DNA from: Hsuehochloa calcarea
Lineage: Eukaryota > Streptophyta > Magnoliopsida > Poales > Poaceae
DNA: 64,000 bases
NCBI GenBank assembly: GCA_036346395.1
Contig: CM070599.1
Location: forward strand, 4,393,232 to 4,457,231
Reading direction: 5' to 3'
Shown piece by piece: positions 1 to 12,300 of this stretch (its first letter is position 1; every line of letters starts with the position of its first letter). The position numbers and the translations under genes are program-made. The notes under the pieces are model-generated. The model saw nothing but the letters and a program-made list of their open reading frames with translations, was not told where the DNA came from and did not search any database.

Positions 1-337
1 TTTGCTAAACCAGAAAGAAACCGGCCGGTTTTTTTTCTCCCGGTCGCCACCGGTAAGACCGGTTACCGCTGGTAACTGGCGGTAAACGGCCGGGTTTTTT
101 TTCTGGTCACCACTACCTCCACCACTCGAAAGAAAATAGCAAATAGAGCTGAAAAGGGGATACTTTTGTGATGTTTAGTAAACTGAACGTTACATACCTT
201 GCATAGTTCCTTGTGTCATGCGGCCATACGGTTTCACAAAATGATTGTAGGCGATTAGCTTCCTCTCTTTTTTTTTTTTTTTTAAATTAAGTGCATCGCA
301 CTGTGTGCTTGAGAACCTTTTTGGTTAACAAATACAG
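1..337 (+). other. PUL intron with a CCGGT-rich repeat fragment
   Basis: Intron sequence upstream of the first visible PUL exon. Positions about 15-110 are dense in ACCGGT/CCGGCC words separated by T-runs. This composition recurs near 14.6, 16.9, 39.2, 44.4 and 46.5 kb. No coding potential is seen. Confidence 0.4.
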
Positions 338-3300
338 ATGAGAGCAAAATCTGCTCTTCATGGCCTTACAAAGGATCAACATGGAGTGGATGGTTCGAAA
401 ATATACTTGTAAGAACTGAGATTGCTCAGTTTCAGTTCAAAGCAACCAGTTTTCATGGTATCAGCACACATTCTCTGTGCATTGGACTGAATAGGACATT
501 GACATTGCCACAGGTATGGTGAAGGATGGGACTTTGGTGAAGTTACAAAAAATAAACGTGGAATAAATGCATCCCAGCTTAATATGAGTGGCACAGGGAT
601 TGGTAGGTAAGTATGAATTTATGCCAACTGAGTACTGAACTACTGACTACTGACTATGTGCAGTGAGCACCTTTCAGCGATTACCTGCAGGCTGTTGCAT
701 TTCCTTGATATTTGCTTCTGAATTAACTAGTTAGTCTTGTTGGACATTATTTTCAGAACAAATATCCAAGGTATAATTTGTTTTTACAATTAACAAGTAG
801 AATTGACAAGGGATTTAATGTCTCAACGGACATTCTTTTAAGAATTTCCTTACAACAAAAAAACACCAGAGTGCGGTTTTATTCTAGTAAATATAAATAG
901 CCAGTGTTGTAAATCTTGTGGTGTTTGTTCTTCATATACTTTCCATTTATCTATGTGAGGTAATAATATCCAATACCACCATATTTTGCAGTTTCAATGA
1001 TAGAATCCGGGATGCTGTTAATGGGGGTAATCCATTTGGTAATCCACTACTGCAAGGATTTTCTACTGGTCTGTTCTTAGAGGTAATTTTGGTGCCCTTT
1101 ATGCTTCTACCCTTCGTGGAAATGACGGTTTGTATGTGACATTTTAGTAACAAGCTGCTTGCTTCTGTCTTTCCTAAGACAGTTGCAGTTACTCGTCTGT
1201 TTTTCTTAATACAGTATTAGGGCCTAAATTTTGTTCTGAGCTACAATAGCTGTCCTGAAGAAAACTGAACAATCTCATAACCAGATCCACTTGATACAGC
1301 TTCTCATTGGTATTCCTTAAACTAGTACGCAATCTTGATTTCAGAAGTTTGTGCAACTCTCTGGTTGATGCCATTTTCTTAAACTCAAAGAGTTTCTTTT
1401 TTCTCCAATCAAGGATTTGACTGTAGCTACCTGAAGGTACCTATGAATTGGTGCTATCTGCCATTAGGCCTTTGTACCTCTAACCATGTGTCAACCATGA
1501 ATTAGATAACCTTTTGCCAGTTCTAAGCTTTGTTGTAGTCCCTGCCAGTTCTATAGCATTTGCATGCACCCCTCAGGTACAGAGTACTTTTAGAGGTTGA
1601 TTGAACTAGTTAGCTAATATCTTGTATGTCTTAGTTGGAACTAACAGTCTTCTAGCTTCAAGCTCTCAAGTGGATCAGTGATACATTTACTACATTGTCC
1701 TTTTGTGCAGCCAAATGGATATTATCAGGGTAACGAAGCAGATACGAGGCTCACACTTGCTACATATGCTGACCACATACAGGTTCGCTATCAATATTCA
1801 TGCCCTTTTAAAAGATTCTGTCTGCTGGTTGAATTTCAATTTGCTATCAATTTAATGGGAAATGTACTTTTTTTAATACCTGAAACCAGAGGGGAGAAAA
1901 TGTATTCTGTTGATTAATTTTGTCTTGTTGCAAGGAAGATATTAGTGAATAGCCACTGTTACTGAAGGCCCATGAGAAAACTGGAGAATGAATACTTGAG
2001 TTCTTTATTTCCAACATCTATTACTGTTCCTCATCTATTGCATAGTGAACATTATTCAGGTGGACATAAAAAATTTCATTTATCATAGAAAGCTGTTTGT
2101 AAATTTGTTTGGTTTATCTCTGGCAAGAGATCAAAGGTAATAAAAATCTAAGCAATTTGGAGCTTAGCAACCACTTGGATACAATTCTATAAAAAAAAAT
2201 CGGGCACAAGTGGGTCCTTCGATGGGGTAGTCGTGTTGAAGTGTTAACTCCTATGTTGCCTTGATACGCGATACCGGTACGGCGATACACAATTTCCTAA
2301 AAACAAGGATATGTCGATATGGCGAGTATATATGTATTTAAAAATTAGGAAAATGTATAGAGGCTATGACAGATTGAGACAACGAGATTACCTTGATGAA
2401 AACAAATGTATTCCTTGCCAATAGCCATTTTTCGAGCCGGTCGAGCTCGTCAATTCCCCAGTCCATGCAAATAAATCATGTAGGCAATATTGTTACTAAT
2501 CATTAAATTGCAGATTTGCAGTTGCAGGCTATATGAGAAATTCTGAATAAAGAAAGGATGACTTACCCAACAAAATGTTAAAATGTGACTTGACCTTAGA
2601 TCCTTGATCACTACACAATAACCTTCAACACAGCAGCAAGCGAGAGGGAGGAGTGGCGGCGGCCCAGAGGGAGGATGAACAGATGAGGGGCGGCAGCACT
2701 CCAGGCGGCGGTGGCAGAGAGGGGCGTCGGGCCAGAGGGCTCCACTGCTAGTGGTCCGGCTGTGTTGGTACGCCACATCAACGTCGTCTTCATCCTGGAG
2801 AGTTACCTGCGCTCGTGTTCGAGTCCAGCACGAAGAAGCCACCGGCCTCAATGCAAATTCCCCCATCCCAAGCCTATAAAAGCCGCTCCACCCGTGTCCT
2901 TTTCTTCCGCCTCAACATCCTCTCCCGAAGCCCCAAGATACTGTTGTTAAACATTGAAATCTAGGGTTTGGCTATTCACAACTGTTCATCTTATTCATTA
3001 ATGAAGGAGATATATATATACAAAGATACATGGGCCTCATGGGCTACAAGGGCCACATGGGCCAAGAGAGAGAGAGAGAAATGTAGAATATACAATACTC
3101 TTAACACCCCCCTTCAAACTCAAGGTGGATCAGGAGGATCTGATGCACTGAGTTTGAGTAGATGAAGTCGATGATGTTCTCTAGTCTGAGCTTTAGTGAA
3201 GAAATCTGCAACTTAGAGCTCTGAGGGAATATACTTGAGGGTGATGGTCAACTGCTGACAATGAGATCGCGTGAAGGATGCATCAACACCAATGTGTTTT

Positions 3301-6300
3301 GTCAGCTCATGCTTGACAGGATCATTTGCAATTTGAATGGCACTTGTATTGTCACAAAAGATAGGGGTAGGATTGTCACAAAGGACACCAAGATCAGTCA
3401 AGAGCCATCGAAGCCAAATGATCTCTGATGTTGTAGCGGCAAGTGCTCGGAGCTCTGCCTCTGCACTAGAGCGTGACACATGATCTGCTTCTTGGACTTC
3501 AAGCAATAAGCGAAGTACCAAGAGAGATACAATAGCCCGATGACGGTCGGCGATCGGCAGGATCACTCGCCCAAGTAGAGTCGAGTAAGCGTGGGTGGAG
3601 CCGACTCGGCGCATAGAATGACGTCGGACGCAGCTTCCTCTCAAGTATCTCGATTACGAAGAACATGACTATAGTGAATCGAGGTGGGAGCACCGACAAA
3701 CTGGTGAGCACATGAGCAAAGATGAGCAATGTCGGCCCAGTTCTTGTGAGATAGACAAGGCTCCCAACAAGGCGACGATAGCGAGAAGAATCACCGTGGG
3801 TACACCGTCTCGTAGGTCGAAGCCGCAAGTGAAGCTCCATGGGTGTGGCGGCGATCAGAGTATCGTCATCCCAGGCGAGCAAGTAGATCTGAACATAGCG
3901 ATGCTGAGAGAGATAGTAGCCATCACCATTAGAATGAACCTCAATTCCTAGAAAATAGCTCAATGGTCCCAAATCGGACATCATAAATTGTTCACTCAAT
4001 TTCTTCTTGACAAAAACCACGTGGTCCATGTCATCTCCCGTGATCAACATATCATCTACATACGTAAGAAGCAAAATGCGACCTCACCGAGAAGTGTGAA
4101 CAAACAAGGCGGGTCATGCTCACTTGAAGTGAAACCAAAGCTCGAATCACGAATCGAACGCTCAACCAAGCACGAGGAGCCTGCTTGAGACCATATAGAG
4201 CACGCCTAAGGCGACAAACATAGCCTGTAGGAGCCTCAACTCCTGGGGGTGGCTGCATATAGACCTCCTCATGTAGATCACCGTGAAGAAAAGCATTCTT
4301 GACATTCATCTGAGATATAGTCCATGTGCGTATTGCTGCAACTACAATAAAAGTACTGATTTGTGGTCATATGAGCAAGCGAGCAAAAGTCTCATCATAA
4401 TCTCGACCATAAGCCTGCTGAAAACCTCTTGCAACAAGACGAGCCTTGTATCGCTCTACTGACCCATCTGATTTGTTCTTTATTTTGTACACCCACTTGC
4501 AAGTGATAGGAACAGCTCCAGACGGTAGCGGAACAAGATCCCAAGTGCCCGTGCACTCTAATCTTTGTGAGCTCGTCTGTCATAGCCAATCGCCACTCAG
4601 TACACCGACAACCTCGATAGGTACTCGGCTCACCATCGCACTGCACGAAAAACCCCATCTCTCGGTGCTCGAATAGAAGAACGATCACGTAGGGCATATC
4701 GTGATGTAGTAGAACGATCGTCGAGTCGATGGTACCGCCGAGGATCGGTGGAGGAGAGGAGGACAGAGTATCGAAGGAACTCTCTGTCGGCGACTATAGT
4801 GGAAGGGAAGAGTGGAAGTGTTAGAAATCGTGGGTGGTGGAGAAGGTACGAGAAGGTGAAACCGTGGAGAAGGTGTATCCGGAGAAGGTGTATCGGAGAA
4901 TGAATGGGAGGTAGACACAAAAGGAAGTGGAATCTGTGGAAGAAGAAGTGGGATGTGGAGAAGAATGATGAAAGAAAGGGCGTCCCTCATCAAAAGTCAC
5001 ATCACGAGAGATGCGAATGCGACGTCTTTGAGGATCATAGCAACGATAACCCTTATGCTCGGGGATCAAACCCGGAAAAACACACTCAAGCGGCGAGGAC
5101 TCGGCTTTGTGCGCTCACGAGGTGCTAGAAGGACATAGCGGACAACAAAAACGCGAAGATGAGAATAGTGGCGGGTGCTCAGACAGACCTCACGGGACAC
5201 TTGCCTGAAGCTTAGAAGAGGGTCGACGGTTGATAAGATAGGCTCAGAGAGACCGCTTCCCCGCAGTGAGAGGGACAAATGAGGAAATGAGAAGAGTCGC
5301 GGCGGTCTCGATGATGTGATGTGCTTGCGCTCGGCAACACCATTCGAGCATGAGCAGGGACACGAGAGGCGAGGAAGAGTACCTCGGAAGAAAGAAATCG
5401 ACGAAAGGTGAGGAAAGATACTCTCCTCCAGTCGAGCGGAAAACACGAATGGAAGAAGAAAGCGTGTATGAACCATCTTAGCAAAAGGCGATAAATGGAA
5501 ATCAATCGAGAACGATGTTTCATAAAATAGATCCAAGTATATCGAGTGATCATCAACAAATATGACATAATAACTATGACCACCCTTGAAGCAAAAGGAG
5601 ATGGACCCGTACATCCGAATGCACCAAATCAAAAGATCGGAAGACCGAGAGGTACTCTTGGGATATGGAAGTTGTAGTTGTTTTCCCAACTTACAACCAA
5701 GACAATGAAAACTAGACTCAACGGTGATATGACCTAAGGAACCTGGTGAACTAAAGTGGTGAGACGAGCTCCACAAAGATGACCAAGTCGATGATGCCAC
5801 TTGTTTGAAGGAAGACCCAACAGAGGCGAGATGAAGACATAGCGAAGACACCAAGGCCTTCGACGTCTTGGTGGAAGGAAGATGTAAGATGTCCAAGACA
5901 TAGAGGCGGGAGAGCCTCTCGGCGATGGCGTAACCAATCACTCTTACGCTCGGCGATCTGAATGAAACAAGAAGAATCATCAAATCCAATGAAACAGTTC
6001 ATATCGGTTAGTTGACCAACGAAAGAAGATTCATAGATAGGCGAGGAACAAAAGACACATCGAGAATGAGAAGCAAGATGTAGAGAGAATGCCACGATGG
6101 GTAATAGGGCAAGGTGTACCATCAGCAGTGTGAACATAGGTAGCATCAGTCAAGGGCCTACGAGCAACAAGCTGAGAGCTGTCAGATGTGACATGAAACG
6201 AAGCACCTGAATCCAGAATCCAAGGATGAGTAGCACTAGAGGCAGAAGGTGCAACTGATGTCATAGCGAACAATCGATCCGAAGTCACGATAGATGTGGA

Positions 6301-9300
6301 TGTGTCGGCGATGGCTCGCTCGATGAGTGCTCTGAAGGCCCGATGGGGTGCTCCACGACGACGGTCAAATGGTTGTCTAGCACGATAGGCAACAAGCTGA
6401 TCTGGATGTAACTTGAAACATTTGTCAACATGATGACCAGTCCTCTTGCAATGGGAACAAACCAACACTCCTGTGGGTGTCGCTCTGGTAGATCCAGACC
6501 GCTGTGAGAGACTCAGAACAGCATGTGGTGAGGATCCTGAGACAGGCATAAGAGAATGAAGACGTGTCTCCTCTGCAATCAAACTAGAGAGCGCCGCTTG
6601 ATCAAAGTCGGTGGAGTGGGATAGTTGAGCAGCCGAGTCTGAAACGAGTTCAAACTCCGTCGAAGCCCCATCACAAATCGATACATGGCGTCTGTGAGCA
6701 TACTCATCTTTAGCGGCACAAGGCCGACAGAAAAACCTTGTTCTGTCATAGACTCTAGAGGACCGGTGATGTGAGTGAAAGCAACGTAATACTCCTCCAC
6801 CGATCGATCAGTGCTGCTTGAAGACTATGAATGTTCTTGAGCAATGTGAGCGAAGAGCACCACCGGGTGAACATATCTCTTCTCAAAGTATGTCCACATT
6901 TGCTTGGCTGAAGTATGATACCCAAGACTCATCCGCAGAGAAACATCAACACTCAGCACAATGCCGGTCATGACACGATCATCTTCTTTATGCCAAGCCT
7001 TTACTACCTCAGCATCAACGGTCTTTGGATCAGGAGGATCGTCAGTCAAATGAGAGGCCAAACCATAACCCCTAAGAGTAGTCTTGACTGAGAAAGCCCA
7101 TGCTCGGTAATTCAACCCATCGAGCTTGATATCTGTAAACACTAGAGATGAACTGCCCCCAAACATCGAGTCGGACTTAGTCATACCACACAACAATACC
7201 AATCACAGTAGCAATATTAGCAGATCAACAGTAGCAGTACTGAGATACCCTTACGCACATGGACCTCTGGCGATGGTGGTCTGGCAAGAGGTGAGCCCTC
7301 ACGGCAATGACCTCTGGCGATGGTGGTCTGGCAAGAGGTGAGCCCCACGGTAATGATAGTTGGGCCTTGAGTAGAAGATGTCCAGGCGCGGATCCAAGAC
7401 GTCCAGGCGAGTCGACCTCCAGGCGAGTCGACCTTGAGTAGAAGACGTCCAGGCGAGTCGACCTCCAGGCGCGGGAGGATGGAGTCGGCGCGGCGGCGCG
7501 ATCGCGAAGCGAGCGATGAAGCGAGGCCTTGGTGAAGACAAAGCGGCGGAGAGAGGAAGAGACAAGGCCTCCGGGCGGTGAAGACCAGGCGCGGATCCGG
7601 CGACCTCGACCTCCAGGCGCGGACGGATGCGCGAGGCGGCGCGCAGATGCGACGGCGTAGATCCTGGCCGGCGGCAGATCGATGGACCTCTGGCGGCTGA
7701 GGCGGGCGTCGTCTCCGGCGTCGTGAGAAGCCAGTGCGTAGATCCTCAGCGGCGAAATCGGACCGAGGCGGCGCGATCCATGGCCGGCGGAGTGGGGATC
7801 CGAATCGATCGAGGCAACACGATCCACAAGGTGGCGGAGTGGGATCCTTGAGCTCGGCCGCGGCGACTCGAGCGAGGGCACGCCGGCGATGGAAAGCGCG
7901 GCGACTAGGTGCGGGCGACTCCAGGCTCGGGCGATGGAGAGGAAGAGGCGGGCGGCGTCGTCTCCGAATCCGGAACACGGAGGCGGCGACAGTGGAGACA
8001 GTGGAGAGGCGGCGGCCGAACACAATGATAGGGTTAGGGTTTTGGATAAATTAGGGTTTGGAGCTCTGATACCATGTTAAACATTGAAATCTAGGGTTTG
8101 GCTATTCACAACTGTTCATCTTATTCATTAATGAAGGAGATATATATATATAAAGATACATGGGCCTCATGGGCTACAAGGGCCACATGGGCCAAGAGAG
8201 AGAGAGAGAGAAATGTAGAATATACAATACTCTTAACAACTGTTGTCAATTTCGTCTTTGCCTCGTCGTTTGGAGCTCAGAAAGCTGTCGGCCGCCGCTA
8301 GTTTCCTCCGCGCGTTACGTCGCCATTGTTGATCCCCCGATCGTGCTGTCTTCAAAATTGGGCTCACCTCGAGACGTTCTCCATCGTGCTTCTGTCATCG
8401 TCCCCTGGAGATCACTGGACCACCGTCGCTCTCCTTTCCCCCAAAACTGGCTGCCGCTGCCCGTCCTCATCCTCCTCTCCGGTGAGTTTCTCACCAAATC
8501 TCTCGCGTCATATCATGTTCTAGCCCTTGATCTGCACCTTCCGTCTCTTGATGTTGAGTTTCATCCACTGTCAGCCGAGATCTCTTCCTTCTTTCTCTTC
8601 TCTGGCCGCCACTCTTCATCGTTCCAACCACCGATGAGCTCCTGCCTTCATCGACCCCACCATCTTTATCCTCGCGACGCGTTCTACGTTGTGCTTCCCA
8701 TCTCGTCGCCAGGGTGTCCTCCCTCGTTGTCGCTGTCGAGCAACCCGCCGCCGCCACCGTTGTTTTCCTCGCCACCGGCAATTGTTGCCGTTGTCTTCCG
8801 CCGCCGCACCTGCATCACCTTGTTCGCATCGTTGCCCTCTTTCTGTTCTACCACTTCATTGCCGCCATTGCAAACCCTAACTCCGGCGACCCCTAGGGAC
8901 CCGAGCACCACTGTGTCGCCGTGCCATGTCGCCAGTACCACATCACTTGCCACCTCAGCACCGCTCACACGTGTCAGCCTCGTCATCGCTTGCGTGGCAA
9001 TCCAAACCCTAAACCATATTGTGTGGACTTGGTCCACCGGGGATCTAGTCTCTGACGAGTGGACCCACCTTGTCAGTACACTATTTCGTAGACCCAATCC
9101 ACCATGAACCGTAGACCGACTTTGTTGACTTGGTCCATAGACTAGTGGTCCCACCTATCTACTACTCTGCATTTTCTGGAATTCTTTTAATTCTTGAAAA
9201 TCCTTTTATCTCAGTAGGTCCCACATATCATACACCCAGCGTTTTTCCAAATTTCCAAAAATAAAGATTTTCGGGAATATTCACTTGACCCCACCTGTCA

Positions 9301-12300
9301 GTTTCACATGTTCTCTCTCTCTTTTCCTTTTTCAACATTCTCCTTCCCGATCAAACTTTCGAGAGCTCGTTCTTCCTCGTACGAACTCCGATTGAACTCA
9401 TCCAAGTTTCTAAATTCATCTAAATTCAAGATCTACCTTCCAGTACTATTCAATTTCAATTTGTAGTTTGTTTGATTTGTCTTTCTGAATTTTGTTTGTT
9501 TTTGCGCTTTCTTTCTCGTTAGACGTTGAAGTCTGGGAATCGTCCAAAGGAGCTGAAGGTCAAGGAAGTAGAAGATTGGAGATAAAGTAAGAACACCATT
9601 GCTATAGCAAGGCAAATTGTAACTTTGACCATGTTGAACCAAGTTTTCCAAAATTACCTTGATTCAAATTATTGCATTTTACTTTAAATATTTATTTAGA
9701 TGTTTTGAGATTAGTTATACACCCATTTGATTATATCCACGTTGTCTATCGTATTATCATGATCTTTTGTCACCCTAGTTTGGTTAGTTATTAGTTGGTA
9801 TTATCATAGCACCAACATGGGTTGGTTAGACACGAATAGTCTGCTTTGCCATGCAACGGGTCATTGATATCATTTTGAGTTGCAAGATATAAACTTGACT
9901 AAATGATTATGGAAAATGTTATGAAAAGACTGTGTCGTATGTTGTTACTCGTTGATGGTGTTAGATATGTATATTGTGTAGGGTGTTATTTGCTATTGTC
10001 CAACCTTGTACATGTTATATATTGGCCTTTGGCCCATTGGAATACACAAGAGGTTTTATTCCAAACATGGTATCAGAGCTAGGGTTTCCAGCCCTACCTC
10101 GTGACCAGCCGCCGCCACCGCTGTCGTCCCGTTGCCCCTCTTCTCCGCCGACTCCGGATCTTCACCACCGAGTGCCACCTCGCTGCCTCCATCGCCCGAG
10201 CGTCGCCTCACCGCGGCCGCCACTGTCCCGTTGGCCCTCTTCTCCGCCTGTCGGCTCCGGATCTTCACCACCGAGCGCCACCTCGCCGCCTCCATCGCCC
10301 AAGCGCCTCCTCACTGCCTCCATCGTCTGAGCGCCGCCTCCAGCGCTGGATCTGGTTGTGCCTCCACGCCGGATCCGGATCAGCCGGCATCTTCTCCGCC
10401 GGCGCCGGAGCCGCCCAAGTCGCTCAAGCGGCGTCGGTGCCTCCTCTTCTAGCGCCAAGAGACGGCGCCGCGATGGCAACCGCCTTTTATTTACGCTCTG
10501 CTGGGCCGGCGACTTGACTTCTAGCTCGTCGTTCTCGCTGGCTCCACCGATCTACTCGGAGCCTGCGGCTTCTCCTAGCTCCGGCTTCTCTGGTAAAAAA
10601 AAGAAAAAAGGTGATGTCTTCTACCGGAGGCTCCTTCGCCACCCCGCTTCCCCTAGTTCGATTCGATGGGATGAACTTTCGGGAGTGGGTATGCTCACTG
10701 AGATCCATCTCAGCGATCAACGTCTGCGGGTTACCTCGCGTGAGCATCCTGTCGCCTCGCCCTCGCGCTTGATTCGCCGCTCTCTCTGCTGGTGTATATC
10801 AGGCGGCTCGAGAGGCCACCAATGTTGCTCTGGAGGCCTTGGAGTCATGTCGATCGAGTTGCACGCCTCGGCGGCGGCGAGGCGAGGCTCGTGCTACCGC
10901 CATCTTGGTGGGTAGCATGCCTGTGACCATCTCCATGGATGTGGCGGAGCTGCCGACGACGCAGCTTATGTGGGAGCGTCTCCGAGCTCACTACCAGCTG
11001 ACGAGTGATGCTATGTATCTCTCAGTCGTGCATCAGACACATTCTCTGCAGCAGCTCGATGCCACCGTGGATGATTTCTACCAAAAACTGTCTGAGGTGT
11101 GGCGTCAGCTTGACTCTCTAGGGCCGGATGTCTGCCGGACCTGTCTTTGCTGTGTGCGGCTCCGCGCTCACCAAGAGACTCACCGTCTCTACGACTTCCT
11201 AACGCGTCTTCGACCTAAGTTCGAGACTGTGCATGCTCAGCTCCTGACTCGCCACCCGCGCCCGAGCTTGGTGGAGGCTCTCATGGGTGTGCGTGCCAAG
11301 GAGACTCGTCACCGCGGCGTAGCTCAGATGCAGTCTGTCTTGTATGCTTCAGTACCTGCTTTTTCGTCAGTTTCTTCAGTACCAGCCGTGATCCCTCCCT
11401 CAGCTCCTCCGGTGGTTGCTGCTTCCACTGCGGGTCTCCACTGCACCTATTGTCAGCGTGATGGCCACAAGTATCAGGATTGCTATAAGCAGAGGAGGGA
11501 CCAGGGTCGTCGGGGTGGACGTCCCCCGAAGGGCTCTAGAGGTTCCTCTCACTCAGGATTTGGCTCCTCTCGCCAGGGCTCCTTTGGTGACGCCACACAG
11601 CAGCTACTTCTGCTGCAGCGCCTCGGTGTCAGCTCGTCCTCAAACTCCTCGGGTTCTGCTCGTCTGGCTCTTGCTTCTCAGCAGTCTTCCTCGCCTCCGC
11701 CTCCTCCCTCGCCAGGTATTTTGTCTCTGTGGATCTTGGACTCTGGTGCTTCTTTTCACATGACACCAGATTCTACCCACCTTACTTCTGTGCGGTCCAC
11801 AGATTTTCCTTACACTGTTCAGACTGCAAATGGTACCTCTCTTTCTATTGCAGGCCGAGGCACCCTTTCCACTTCTTTTCATATTCCTGCAGTTTCTCAT
11901 GTTCCTCGATTTACTATCGCGACTTATGTCGGGGTCGATCACGAGACCACGGTAGTCGTATTATTCTTGAGTCTGACTCTTGTTGTGTTCAGGACCGCCG
12001 CACGGAGACTTTGCTTGGTACTGGCCCTCGGCGTTGTGATTCGCAGTGTCTCTGGGAGCTCGACTGGCTTCATCTTCCTTCCGCTATCTCCACCAGTCAT
12101 TCAGCCACTACCACTCCCTCTGGTCTTGCTGCGTCCTCCACTACCTCTTTCGCTCAGTGGCACCATCGTCTCGTTCATCTCTGTGACTCGCGTCTATCGT
12201 CTTTAGTCGGTTGTGGTGTTCTGGGGTCTGTTTCTGGGGACACATCTTTACATTGTATGGGTTGTAAGCTTGCAGCATTGCACCTCCCTATCCGCTAGTG

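Larger units (their letters stand above)
2945..8238 (-). mobile_element. Complete Ty1/copia retrotransposon C1
   Basis: A 5,294-bp element on the minus strand. LTRs are 2945-3106 and 8075-8238 (TGTTAAACA...TTAACA). The 5-bp target duplication ACTGT is at 2940-2944 and 8239-8243. The primer site is complementary to initiator Met-tRNA (GCTCTGATACCA, 8063-8074), and the purine tract lies next to the left LTR. Domain order from the right is gag, zinc knuckle, protease, integrase, RT, RNase H. The LTRs differ mainly in the lengths of short TA and GA runs, so the insertion is young. It landed in the solo LTR. Confidence 0.95.

Noticed and set aside
7217..8023. Two overlapping minus-strand ORFs of 266 and 268 codons
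   Set aside because: They lie in the GC-rich leader of C1 between primer site and gag, are Arg/Ser/Pro-rich in several frames at once, and show no domain.
8160..9107. 315-codon plus-strand ORF
   Set aside because: It starts inside the C1 LTR and runs through the solo gypsy LTR. Low-complexity, with no motif.
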